Assembly: GCA_030323885.1 (NCBI GenBank)
Contig: CM059199.1
Coordinates: forward strand, 39,998,590 to 40,062,589
Direction: 5' to 3'
DNA from: Branchipolynoe longqiensis
Taxonomy: Eukaryota; Annelida; Polychaeta; Phyllodocida; Polynoidae
DNA length: 64,000 nt
The position numbers and the translations under genes were made by a program. The notes beneath the pieces are model-generated. The model searched no databases. It saw only the letters and a program-made list of their open reading frames with translations, and was not told where the DNA came from. Position 1 is the stretch's first letter. Each line of letters opens with the position of its first letter. Positions 20,452 through 30,930 of this stretch are shown here, piece by piece.

Positions 20452-20948
20452 GGGCGCGATGACCTAATCGGTAGAGCGCCGGCCTCGCGTGTGGGAGTTT
20501 GGTTCCCGGTCAAGTCAAACCAATGACTTATAAAATTGATACTCACTTCCTAGCTGGCGTAGGTTTATGGATAGGCAAGGACTGGTTAGTCGGTCAGAGT
20601 ATGTGACGAGTGGGTCATGTACAGGGCTGATTCTCAGATGGGCAGACTATAAAGTTGCAAGTGCACACTGTTACAAGTCGTACTCCTGTAGACTTAGACG
20701 TTAGCTCGGGTCAGTATGTGACTGAGTGGGTCATTGTACCAGTGGCGATTCTCAGAGGGCATATTTTCAGTGCAATGTGACAGTCGGTCGTCCTGATATG
20801 ACTTAGACGTAGCCGGTCAGTATGTGACTGAGTGGTCATTGTACCATGCGATTCTCATACAAGTTGCCATGAGTGCACACTGTCACAAGGCGGTACCCGT
20901 CCTGATATGACCTTAGATGTTGCCAAGACGTAAAACTCCAATAACCAA
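20452..20948 (+). mobile_element. SINE-A copy with internal amplification
   Basis: The head is normal (ACCTAATCGGTAGAGCGCC), but the body is eroded and the segment GTCAGTATGTGACTGAGTGG...CATTGTACCA..CGATTCTCA occurs three times (about 20598, 20712, 20816). The 3' end is normal (CTTAGATGTTGCCAAGACG). Confidence 0.75.
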
Positions 20949-21026
20949 CCAACTCTATCTCCCCTACCCCCCCCCCCACACACACACCCTACGGTCCCGT
21001 CCCCGTTCACGCCAACGCTTCCACTT

Positions 21027-21115
21027 AGGCCAAATAAAAAGATTAATTGGTGATCGTCCTTTTGAAATAAAAATCGGGGTCGGGCGGGTGTTTTTATTAT
21101 TATTATTTTTGTTGT
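21027..21115. repeat. Repeat U, second copy
   Basis: Shares GGCCAAATAAAAA, GGTGATCGTCCTTTT and GGGGTCGGGCG with 8836-8925. Confidence 0.6.
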
Positions 21116-21149
21116 TTTTGTTGAAGGAGATGTAATAGTAATTACATAA

Positions 21150-21262
21150 CCAGAAGTGATGGCTGAATGAGTTGACCGTCCGCCTCCCATTATGGTAGGT
21201 CGTGGGATTCGAACTCCTGGGTTTGAACCCTGGCTGAGTCAAACCACTGATTTAAAAATTGA
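21150..21262 (+). mobile_element. SINE-A head fragment
   Basis: GATGGCTGAATGAGTTGACC to GAGTCAAACCACTGATTT and AAATTGATA, then it stops abruptly at the DIRS fragment. Confidence 0.65.
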
Positions 21263-21630
21263 TACGAAAGTTGAATTTCTGCTAAGTTTCTTGAAACTGT
21301 CTTCCAATTGTGAAATTGCTAGTTTACATTCCTCTTTAGTTCCGCCAATAACACAACTATCATCCAAGCAGGGGAATCCTATCAGCCCCTTCTCCGCCAA
21401 TTCTCCATATATAGGTTTCAACAATTTTGTGGAAATATGTGGCCCTGGTGACAGCCCATTGGGTAACACTTGGAACTCGAATAACTTCCTGCCTAACCGG
21501 AATCTTAGGAATTTCTTATGGGAATTCAATATTGGCACTGAATAATATGCATCTGTTAAATTTGCACCCGCCATCCAATTCCCTTGCTCTATCAACTCTA
21601 ACGCTGTTTTCAAATTAAACATCTTAAAAT
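21263..21630 (-). pseudogene. DIRS-type reverse transcriptase fragment
   Basis: About 120 residues match the palm of DIRS-like reverse transcriptases: NLTDAYYSVPI (motif A), LPNGLSPGPHISTKLLKPIY (motif B region) and CLDDSCVIGG (motif C). In motif A the first Asp of the usual DL.DAYY is Asn (residue 21 of the open frame), and motif C has Cys for the usual aromatic residue. It is cut by SINE-A on one side and T2 on the other. No tyrosine recombinase or terminal repeats are seen. Confidence 0.75.
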
Positions 21631-21639
21631 ATTCATATT

Positions 21640-21899
21640 TTATCAGTTTATTTAATTCTCTAACTTTTGAGATATTCGAAGTGTAAACATTTCAAATTAA
21701 TTTTGGCAAGCACACCAAAAGCCTGACACCTTAGGCTTCCTCAATCATGACAGGTTCTATTAAATTGCCTCAGTATTCCTTTCTATAGGGTGACAAATGC
21801 TTAATAAGTGCATCACTATCTAGGTTAGATATGTAGAATCAAATCTAGATAATTGTTTTGGTTTTGGAAATTTGGTGTTTTCATCGGTCTATGCAACTT
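21640..21899 (+). mobile_element. T2 element, left-truncated
   Basis: Begins inside T (CTAACTTTTGAGATATTCGAAG) and runs to CATCGGTCTATGCAACTTTA. Confidence 0.75.
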
Positions 21900-22076
21900 T
21901 ACCAAACCCTTCATTGAGCATGCAGTAATTCTATTATTCTTTACACGACTGAACTTGTGGGAACCACGTTGTTTGACTTGGAACCAGTGACGTTGCTTGT
22001 TATTCTGCATGTGGATACAAAAGAACCCATGTACATCAATCTTGCTTTCAAATGTGTTTGTATTACCAACATTAAT

Positions 22077-22592
22077 TAAAGCTGCATAGTCCGATGAAAA
22101 CATCAAATTTTAAAAAGCAAAATAATTATCCAGATTTGATTCTGCATATCCAACTTAGATACTGGTGCACTTATTAAACATTTGTCGCCACATAGAAGGG
22201 AATATGGAGGCAATTTTAATAGAATCTGTTTCTGCAGAAGCCTATGGCGTCAGAGTTTTGGCGTGCTTTTTTTTTTTTTTTTGGTAAAGTATTTATTCAT
22301 CTGAATATGACATTTGTCAGCGCCGGAGCACTGGTCTTCCGGCCATCTGACTATTGGAATTAACATTCTAAATAATCTAAGTTTGATCAGTGCTGTATTA
22401 GTCACAGCACCGATCGTGTAGAATCGTTGCCAAGATTAATGTAGCATGTTTCCACTTCAAATATCTCAAAAGTTAGCCATTTTAAATATAAGTTATTTCA
22501 AACTAAAGTAAGGTAGATTATGACGATCAACCTAATATATTTCTCTCAGAAAATGACAGAAACGCAAATCCATCAGACTATGCAACTTTAAT
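22077..22592 (-). mobile_element. T3 element with insertion
   Basis: Ends TTAAAGCTGCATAGTCCGATG and CATCAGACTATGCAACTTTAA. T sequence breaks at GGCGTGC (about 22266) and resumes near 22440 (GTAGCATGTTTCCACTTC). The insert has a T run and TTTGTCAGCGCCGGAGCACT, a block also seen inverted at about 32865-32900. Confidence 0.8.
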
Positions 22593-22732
22593 CAGTCCTT
22601 GTGGCCCAGCGGAACTTGGATACCCTTATTGAAATCACTCTGCCCTTTCTTTAGGCCAGCACACATAACCATTGTAGAGTTGTAAGTGAGTAGTGATTTG
22701 TGTTTTACACATGTCTTCTTAATGAGCCAGAT

Positions 22733-23108
22733 CAAAGACCCTATAATACTAAGACGGCTCACTCCCTATCTCTCCGATGGTAATTTAAATTTTGCAGTGC
22801 CACCTTGTGGTGGGTTTGATCAGCCTGCTGCTGGTTGGTGTTTCACATGTAAACACATACAATTATATTATACATGAGATAGGTAAGTATGAATACACAT
22901 CAATATGAAATTGCTATGAACAAATACCCATCATCATCAGCATCAGCATCGCCATCATCACACATCTTTCACATTCATATATACATTTATACTTATAATA
23001 TAGCATCTGTTTAACCAAGAGAACAGCCAGCGCACCAAGTGGTGGGTTTGATCATTTTGATTACATAGTACAGGCTGAGTGAGCCGTCTTAGTATTATAG
23101 GGTCTTTG
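22733..23108. mobile_element. hAT-like inverted-repeat element
   Basis: The two 32-bp ends (CAAAGACCCTATAATACTAA... and exact inverse) match perfectly. GCCAGAT flanks both sides (22726-22732 and 23109-23115), a 7-bp or slightly mutated 8-bp target duplication. No protein is encoded. A TCATCA/GCATCA microsatellite lies at about 22928-22965. Confidence 0.82.
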
Positions 23109-23148
23109 GCCAGATGGAGTAATTATATTTTGATTTCGACTATGCATT

Positions 23149-23268
23149 TTAAAGTTGCATAGTCTGATGGTTTTGAGTTCTGAGATAAATGTATTAGATT
23201 GATCGTTATTCGCTACTTTACATCCTGGCAACAGGTAAGGTCATACATATCACGACGAGTACCCAATT
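23149..23268 (+). mobile_element. T4 left end fused to SINE-A 3' piece
   Basis: TAAAGTTGCATAGTCTGATGG to ATTGATCGTTAT (23149-23213) joins an inverted SINE-A tail piece (TTTACATCCTGGCAAC, GTAAGGTCATA) to 23268. Confidence 0.6.
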
Positions 23269-23739
23269 ACACGAGTCATTTTTATTTTAAAGGGACCCGG
23301 TATAGGCCGCTGAGACACGACCCATACTCCGACAAATGCTCTCCACTTTTAGACAATGATATAGAGAAAAATATTTTAGAAATTGCAATCTAAAATGATA
23401 TATATAAAGTTCAAATGTATATTTATCATAACCGGCTACTTTTTGTGTGAATAATTGCTTAAGTCATGTATATTAATAGACATTAAAAATTGAATTGAGA
23501 GCTTTCTGTGGCTGCCATCTTAGTGGTTGCCATGGATTCCCCTGTGTGTGGGGGAACCCCTCCAGGTCATGTGATGAGGGAATCCCACCCATGATGTCAT
23601 TCATACATCACAGACCTCAACACTCTCCCCCCTCCCCCCATATGTTCAGTTGCATGAACTTAAAAATCTAAGCAAACGTGTGTTTGGAGAGCTTTTGATA
23701 CTGGATTTGTTTGTTTCCGGGTGAAGTATACTGGGGGAC
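23269..23739. other. Unassigned stretch
   Basis: Mixed composition; contains GTGGTTGCCATGGATTCCCC and a C-run near 23625-23640. No gene recognised. Confidence 0.35.
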
Positions 23740-24344
23740 TTTAAAGTTGCCTAGTGCGATGATTTTGAGTTTTTGTCATTTTCTGAGATAAATATATTAG
23801 GTTGGTCATTATAATCTTATTGTAGCTTGAAGTAATTTTATTTTAAATGACTATCTTCGTTTAAATATTTGAAGTGTGAACATGCTAAATTAATTTTGCC
23901 AGACATGACAAAACTCTGACAACATAGGATTCAGCAGTAACAGGTTCCATTAAATTAACTTGATATTCCCTTCTATGTGGCAACAGATCCTTATTAAAGG
24001 CATCAGTATCGATTCAAATATGTAGAAGCAAATCTAGATCAGTGTTTTCTTTTGAAAGTTTTATAATTTCAAAGGACTTTGTGGCTTTAAGTAAATTTGC
24101 TCTAAAAGGACTAACTTGGGAGATATTTGAGGTGTAAACATACTAAATAAATGGTGGCATGCTTGTCAAAACTCTCACCCTCTAAGCTTCAGCAGCAACA
24201 TCCTATTAAATTGACTTAGTATTCCCTTCTATGCAGCAACGAATCCTTAAATGCATCAATGCCTAACTTGGGTATGTAGGTTCAAATCTAGATCAGTGTT
24301 TTGCTTTTCAAAATCTGATGCCTTCATTGGACTATGCAGCTTTA
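23740..24344 (+). mobile_element. T5 and partial T6, head to tail
   Basis: T5 begins TTAAAGTTGCCTAGTGCGATG and ends near 24087 (GGACTTTGTGGCTTTAA). A left-truncated T6 follows (GGACTAACTTGGGAGATATT) and ends at 24344 (GGACTATGCAGCTTTAA). Confidence 0.7.
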
Positions 24345-25623
24345 ATTAAAGTTGCATGGTCCGATGAAATATAATTTTGTCAAAATTAAAACAACTACTT
24401 ACATTTGATGCTATATATCCAACTTAGATATTGGTCTATTAGCTAATGATTTGGGACAGTATATACAGAATAACCAGTGAGTTTATAACCTCACCCCTTT
24501 GAACACTCAGTTTGAAACACCCATTATGCAGGAAGGCCATTAACCAATTAGGCCAATCTCGTGACCCCATTAGCCCCCCCAACCAAGTAGGCCTGCTGTG
24601 CAGGGTCATAGAGGGGAAGGGGATATGAGGTGGATGTGTGTGTATGTGTCTGTGTGTTTCCTGACCTGATTTTACAGAGACACAGAGACAGACATACACA
24701 CAGACATACACACACAGACATACACACACAAGACATACACACACAGACATACACACACAGACATACACCCATAGATAGGCACACACAGACAGACATGCAC
24801 ACACATAGATACACATTCATACACACACAGACATTACCACACATACATATACACACACAGACAGACACACATAGATAGACACACACAGACAGACATGCAT
24901 AGACAGCACACACAGACACACAAACACACAGATATGCACACACCCGACATACACAGACACATACACCTGACCTGACTTTGCAGAGAGAGAGACACACCCA
25001 CATACAGAAACACATAGACAGCCGCACACAGGCAGAGGCAGACACACATATACATGCACACACATACATACACAGACACACACACATACAGACATACACA
25101 GACAGACACATCCATACACACACAACACACATACACCACAGACATACATACACACATACATACACACATACACAGCACAGAAACACACAGATGGACACAC
25201 ACAGACATACACACAGACAGACACACACACAGATACATACAGACATACATAGACAGACAGACACAAGCAGACAACAGACACACATTTTTTTTTTTTAAAC
25301 CCTAGTGCCATGGGCCTATGTCACTAATCCATTCCCAGAATGTTACACACCCAACCAGGAATATCTACCTACAGTCCTGTAAGGTTCCAGGTCATCTCAC
25401 ATCACGTGGTCACCGCGAGATGACATCTGGGTCATAGCCACAGGACTTTTGGCAAGCTTGTCGAAATTATTTTTGGTTCTTTCAGCTCATATTACTTCAA
25501 AACTAATCATCTTTAATCAAAATCACTCCGGACTAATGATTAGTAGCTTGTAACGATCAATTTGATATATTTATCTAAAAAATAAGACAAAAATTCAAAG
25601 GCCATCGGACCATGCAACTTTAA
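24345..25623 (-). mobile_element. T7 element split by a ~1-kb insertion
   Basis: The left part starts TTAAAGTTGCATGGTCCGATG (to about 24441) and the right part resumes near 25450, ending GCCATCGGACCATGCAACTT. The intervening kilobase contains the CA-rich array. Confidence 0.7.
24625..25285. repeat. CACACAGA/GACA microsatellite
   Basis: About 660 bp of ACACACAGACATA-type repeats with two internal ACCTGA...TTTACAGAGA/TTTGCAGAGA blocks (about 24662 and 24967), indicating segmental duplication. Cys/Val-rich and His/Thr-rich frames are artefacts. Confidence 0.9.
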
Positions 25624-25786
25624 CCTGGTGCTTGACGACAGGGGAGACAGGTGGCGCCACCTGCAGTCTCATTTCCTAAATACATTCCTCACCACTAGGG
25701 ACAAATTGGAGGCGGTGTGAGTGGGGGGGGGGCTACCTCATGACCCACATTGCTAACACATTCCAAGGACACAAAACCCATTGATG

Positions 25787-26115
25787 TTGGTTGTTGGAGT
25801 TTTATATCCTAGCAAAATGTAAGGTAATATCTGGACAGGTACCGACTTGTGACAGTGTGCACTCATGATTAGTTCATAGTGCTGCCCAACTGGGAAATCA
25901 GGCCGCCGTCACCATGACCCGATATCCCACTCAGTCACATTATCCTGACACTGAGCTAACCAGTCCTTGCCCTATCCTATTAATGCCAAGCGCCAGGCTA
26001 GGAAGCGACAAGTATCAATTTTATAAGTCAGTGACTTTTTTTCGACCGGGAACCAAACTCTTGATCTCCTGCACGCGAGGTCCGCGCTCTACCGATTCGG
26101 CCGCCGCGCTCAGTA
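25787..26115 (-). mobile_element. SINE-A copy
   Basis: TTGTTGGAGTTTTATATCC to a head ending TCGGCCGCCGCGCTC. Confidence 0.83.
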
Positions 26116-26277
26116 AAAACCCTAATGATTACAAAGCCATTAATGTTTCTAAAACCTCTTACCTGAGAAATTGTTTTCGACGATAATTGCTGCACTCAAG
26201 CATAGTTCGTTTCACCATTGATAAGAAAAGAGATCTAAGGAATAATGGCCGCCAGACACACTATGGCCCATGCAGCA

Positions 26278-26477
26278 GGTTACTAGGATAGGGCAAGGAC
26301 TGGTTAGCTCAGTATAAGGATAATGTGACTGAGTGGGAAATTGGATCATGGTGCCAGCAGCTTGGTCTCCCAGTTGGGCAGCACTATTAAGTCGCCATGA
26401 GTGAGCACTGGCACAAGTCGGTACACGTATTGATATGACCTTAACTGTTGCAAGGATATAAAACCCGAACCAACAAG
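26278..26477 (+). mobile_element. SINE-A copy, 5'-truncated
   Basis: Starts in the body (TAGGATAGGGCAAGGACTGG) and ends at the tail; no tRNA head. Confidence 0.78.
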
Positions 26478-26844
26478 TGGGTTTATATTCAGCGGCGATA
26501 ATCGGGGAATTGCTAGGAACGCAGGCCCTGTGATCACGCTAATAAATCCCGCAATTATTATCACGGAATTGATGATTCAAGGGGGCATTATCCATCAAGA
26601 TGATCCATGTTAATGGCGCAAGTGGTTTGACTTGGCCGGGGTTTGAACTCACTACCTCCGACAATGTATGCACAATTCAACTGACATTCGTAGAGGATTT
26701 TAGGGGCCGTCCTATGTTTTCAACATTTTCACTCTGGTACAAAGCATACAACAGTTGGGGGGGAGGGCTGTCATTCAAGTAAGATTGTTATCGTCTTATG
26801 AAATGTTGATATTTTTCGTCAATTTGTTTGTGTAAATTAGATGA

Positions 26845-26990
26845 TTAATCAGGTGAATTTTCAATCACAGACAATTGGTCTTCCTCATTCCACTGCTCAT
26901 TGCCCTGTCCTAGTAATGCCTAATGTTAATCAATTTTTAAGTTGTTGGTTTGACTCAACCAGGTAACGAATAACTGGGATCCTTTGCCGT
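26845..26990 (-). mobile_element. SINE-C copy
   Basis: Combines the B-type segment (AATCACAGACAATTGGTCTTCC, CATTCCACTGCTCATTG) with the A-type junction and head side (CCTAGTAATGCC, GTTGGTTTGACTCAACC). Confidence 0.55.
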
Positions 26991-27655
26991 CTTCCAGTTA
27001 CTCTACTTATACTCACTACTATCAGGAGGATCCTGGCAACTGCCTGCCAGTCTCCCCCCCCCCACCCCCCCCCCCCCCCCCACTAAATACCAAAACACAA
27101 CTCATAAGAAAGAAAGGGAGACAAGTCACGCAAGATTGACAGTGATAAGGATGAGCTTTATTGATACAACTCTTGTTCACCTACTAATGACCTGCCACCC
27201 TGACTCACTTACAGCTGCTTCACAGACCCACATAGCTTCTGCTTGTTCAGTCAAAGTCAGTGCCTGCAGCCCATTGAACCTAAGTCCTATGGGTGTTGCA
27301 CACAGCTCAGAGGTGAACTGCTTCCTTTGGTATCTCTTGAGTGAGTGTTGTCTGTCTAGCAAGTGCAAGGAGTTCAAGGGTGACTGGGCTCACACAGCCA
27401 GCCAATCAGACACCTCTGCAGCCTGGGAGGTGTATCTCAACCCCATGGCAGGTGGTGTCCTTAATGTATGCAGAATGGCTGGGTGTGCTTACCCAGCAGT
27501 CCCGCTCTATTTGCACTTTTCCTGGTGCATGGAGGGAACATTCATGTAATTAGTAACCGCATCTTAATATCCGGACATCATACCGCAATCCCGGTCACTG
27601 TGCGTCATAAGATTTACACATAGTTATTTACTTGTCACACAGCGAGTGGGCACAC
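26991..27655 (-). mobile_element. L2: LTR-like repeat
   Basis: Inverted relative of 9223-9870. On minus it starts TGTGCCCACTCGCTG, has CCCTCCATGCACCAGG and carries AATAAA (27157-27162) followed ~30 bp later by a likely 3' end. A CTGGCAGGCAGTTGCCAG hairpin matches that in L1. C runs interrupt it at 27054-27081. Confidence 0.42.
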
Positions 27656-27667
27656 AGTGCATCACTA

Positions 27668-28138
27668 TCACATAACAATGGGCCCCAACTCCATCATATG
27701 TATGTTGTTGGTCATCGGTCGTCGGTCGGGGGGCGGGGGAGGGCGGCTGGGCCCGCACTGCCCACGGCTGCCTCTGCGAGTGCCTTCTCCTGCCAGAGGA
27801 TGTGCTGATCCATACGTTGCAAGCACGTCTCCATGGCCTCCATCGTCTCCTGCATTTTCTTCATTAGGTCCTCCTGCCTTTTTGTCGTGTTTGTCGTGTT
27901 TGTCGTGTTTGTCGCTCGCTTTGCCTTTCCCAGGGGCAGTGACCTCTGGGGAGGAGTGGCTGCGGGGGCGGGGGGAAACGGCGTCGCCGCCATCTTGTAC
28001 ACTCGTCTCGAGCTGCTCCTCCATCAATGGAGGTCTCCTGGCCATGTGCTTCGCAGGCCTACCAACCGGACGTGAGGTTTGTCTTGTCCTCTGCATCCTC
28101 CTTTTCACGTAAATCGTTTTTAAGGGGGGTGTTATCAT
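27668..28138 (-). other. Open frame upstream of L2, possible element ORF end
   Basis: A 156-codon minus frame ends MMELGPIVM immediately before L2. The stop-proximal bases (GATGGAGTTGGGG) have a counterpart just before L1 (GATGGAGTGGGG), suggesting that this is element sequence. An alternative frame (28002-27712) has a coiled-coil-like run, KRQEDLMKKMQETMEAMETC. No known domain was recognised, and which frame is real is unclear. Contains a short GTTTGTCGT triplicate. Confidence 0.3.
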
Positions 28139-28575
28139 GGGTGACGTGGGTGGAGTCAGTTGTCGCTAGTTATTTTTAAAGTTGAGAGTGCAACGGCCAA
28201 GCAAAACCAAATGGCTGAATGCAGGGGGAGGTTTTGGTTCCAGTGATGTTCGTCCTTCCCGCTTGGGGTGTGGTGGGTGCCTGGCTCCCCTCATCGAATC
28301 AACCACAATTAGGAAATTATGCGCCAATGCTAATACTAGCACAAGTTATACTGCACATTTTACAACAGAGCTATATTGGTTCAGTAATGGCACCATACTT
28401 ATTCTTACACAATGGTTCATTAAGATAAACATTACCCATTCATATGCTAATGAGATGCAAGAGTCAATGTAAATGTGAGGTGGGACAAGTAGCAATCCCA
28501 GTGGCAAAGATATGGTTTCTTAGTTAGCAAGCATAGAGATTGTGGAGTATTAGACTAGTTCTGTTAGAATTTGTC
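28139..28575. other. Unassigned stretch
   Basis: No gene recognised. The last part (CTAGTTCTGTTAGAATTTGTC) recurs at 28922-28950 and 30089-30115, so it belongs to an unnamed short repeat that borders K6a. Confidence 0.4.
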
Positions 28576-28579
28576 TTAA

Positions 28580-28915
28580 GCCCGGTCACATACACATTAG
28601 TGAACGTAGTTGAACGTAGGATAGATTAACGTGGGTCAAACATGGTGTAAGTATGTTAAACTATGGTGAAAAACATTAAGGTCTGGCAGGTTTTGGTATG
28701 GATAAATACGTTATGGCACGGATGCCAGCGCATTCAATTGTGTTCAACTACGTTCAACGTACATTAGCCTCCACTATGGTCAACTACCTTCAACTACATC
28801 CAAGTATGCTCAAGTTTGCTAGAGTACGCTAGACTACGCTAGAGTACGCTAGAGTACATTAAGAGTATGGAGACTTCGCCACAGTACCTTAGCCTCTAAC
28901 CTACCGCTCATTGAG
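28580..28915. mobile_element. K6a: half of a K6 element
   Basis: After TTAA comes GCCCGGTCACATACACATTAG, matching the K6b end, then AACGTAG, TTCAACTACGTTCAACG and AGAGTACGCTAG word arrays. No inverse end is visible; the element stops near 28915. Confidence 0.6.
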
Positions 28916-29009
28916 CATATTTCCTGACTAGTTCTATTGGAATTTGTCTGAAATTGATCAGTTATATCAACAGGAAATTGTAGAACTCATCATGCTTTAC
29001 TGAAAATAT

Positions 29010-29318
29010 ACTAATCGGTGAGCAAATCGGTAGAGCGCAGGCCTACCGTGCAGAAGGTAGAGAGTTCAATTCCCGGTCTAGTCAAACCAATGACTTACCA
29101 AATTGATACTTACCGCTTCCTAGCCAGGCACTCAGCATCTAATGATAGGGCAACAAATGGTTGGCTTGGTGTCAGGATAATGTGACTGAGTGGGATACCA
29201 GGTCATGGTGCTGGTGGCTTGGCCCCCCAGTGGGGAAGCGCTATACAGTCACCATGAGTGCGCACTGTCACAAGTCGGTACCCGTCCTGATATGACCTTA
29301 GATGTTGCCATGACGTAA
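29010..29318 (+). mobile_element. SINE-A copy carrying K2
   Basis: Head GAGCAAATCGGTAGAGCGC to GATGTTGCCATGACGTAA, then interrupted by K2. The last bases resume at 30016 (TAAAGCTCAAACAACC). Confidence 0.85.
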
Positions 29319-30015
29319 TGGTGCTGTCACATTACGACGCTTCGCGCCAACATACATCGAAGTATGTGATTTGTTGAGTTACGTCGAGTTACGTCAGTAT
29401 GCGGTACGCGCGTGTCAGGCGCGCATTGGTATATGTCAATGTATGTCGAGATTCATCGAGATATGGCATCACACATCAGGGGGTCGGCAAAGTTTTGTGC
29501 ATGCACAAAAATGTTGACGCACGACAACGTTCGACAACGTGTGGATTTTACGTTTGCCGTACATTATGTAAGCATTAGGCGTATGTCAATCTACGTTAGA
29601 CGTATGTTAGTCAAACGTTGTTCACTACATTGCACTACATTGACCTACTTTAAAGGCAGTGGGAACGTACAGTCCGCATACTAACAACGTATGGATAATG
29701 TACGCCTAATGTACATCTAACATACGTTAGCATTTCTCCAGCATGTCTTGACGTATGTAAGGTATGATGCGTAGTTCTGGCAATCAAATAACATATATAA
29801 TGTCCACCGGCGTTCTGTGAGCATAATTCAAGCATTTTTTGCCGGAAGGTATGTTAGCCATACGTTGGTGATACGTTGGCCATACGCTGTGTATACGGTA
29901 TGTATACGTCCAACTTTGCCCTCCACGCCGAAAGGTTTGATGCTTCTCGAAGTAAAAAAGTGATTTTCCGCACTGGCAGCATGCTGGTGAGATACGTCGT
30001 AATGTGACAGGGCCA
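29319..30015. mobile_element. K2: complete non-autonomous Harbinger-type element
   Basis: Ends TGGTGCTGTCACATTACGAC and inverse (TGGCCCTGTCACATTACGAC), with exact TAA duplication (29316-29318, 30016-30018) inside a SINE-A tail, so the empty site can be read. The 697-bp body holds ACGTATGT, CGTTAGG and ACATTGAC-type words and the palindrome at 29493. It encodes no protein. Confidence 0.9.
29493..29510. repeat. K-core palindrome in K2
   Basis: TTTTGTGCATGCACAAAA is a perfect 18-bp palindrome, 175 bp from the left end of K2; AAAG precedes it. Confidence 0.9.
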
Positions 30016-30123
30016 TAAAGCTCAAACAACCATCTAACCTGTACTGAAAACATACTAAATTCAACTGTAAACAGGATCATATTCTCTGACTAGTTCCATT
30101 AGAATTTGTCTTAAATTGATTAG

Positions 30124-30760
30124 TATTGTAGTAGTCTGCACTGACTTCTCAGGCAAGTAACCACATAGACAGGTAGGCATGGGTAGTGTGGTGATATCAG
30201 GGAGCCTAGGTGGTCTAATGGTTAGCACACTGGCCCGGAATGCAAAGAGATGTGGGTTTAAGTCCCACTCTAGGCGCAATATTTCCCATTTTCATCACCC
30301 CCATGACACTGGTTGCCGTGACCATGATCCTATACAAGCTACGTGCTGCATGGTTGTTGAACCTACCCTGTGTATGTATGTGTTAGTGCATTGCCTGTAT
30401 GTATGTAATTGTAAGCATCACAAGACTTACAATTCCAGGAGGACGAGTGTAGTAGTCTGCATTGACCTCTCAGGCAAGTAACCACATATACAAGCTACGC
30501 GCTGTATGGTTGTTGAACCTACCCTGTGTATGTATGTGTTAGTGGATTGCCTGTATGTATGCAATTGTAAGCACTAAATGACCATTTAAAAGACTTACAA
30601 TTCCAGGGGGACGAGTGTATGCATGGGTAGTGTGTTGATATCAGGGAGCCTAGGTGGTGTAATGGTTAGCACACTGGCCCGGAATGCAAAGAGATGTGGG
30701 TTTGAGTCCCGCTCTAGGCGCAATTTTTCCCATTTTCATCACCCCCATGACAGTATCATT
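30124..30760 (+). repeat. SINE-D tandem units (two tRNA-like heads)
   Basis: Units repeat at about 325 bp (GTAGTAGTCTGCA at 30126, again at 30451). Each has a tRNA-like head (GGTGGTCTAATGGTTAGCAC, then GTGGGTTTAAGTCCCACTC), CATTTTCATCACCCCCATGAC, and a downstream hairpin AATTGTAAG...CTTACAATT followed by CCAGG.GGACGAGTG. Confidence 0.8.
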
Positions 30761-30930
30761 AGCAGAAATATACACAGCTAGGACTATGTTCGCGCTTCAG
30801 TTCCCTACACAATCGACCCGATCTGTCCTCAGCATTCATCAGTGATGTAATACAATACTGGTATAAGAAAATGGCATTGCAATAGATTTTGTTAGCAGTT
30901 CTCAATCAAATTAATATTAATAAGGTTCAA

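Noticed and set aside
24548..25311. Long Cys/Val-rich and His/Thr-rich reading frames on both strands
   Set aside because: They are translations of a CA/GACA microsatellite; all frames stay open because the repeat lacks stops.
27136..27549. 137-codon plus-strand frame
   Set aside because: Lies antisense across the LTR-like repeat L2 and has no recognised domain.
30124..30760. Hammerhead ribozyme (retrozyme) in the ~322-bp tandem unit
   Set aside because: No CTGATGA...CGAAA core was found on either strand of the unit; the TGATGAAAAC near the centre lacks the required stem and partner.
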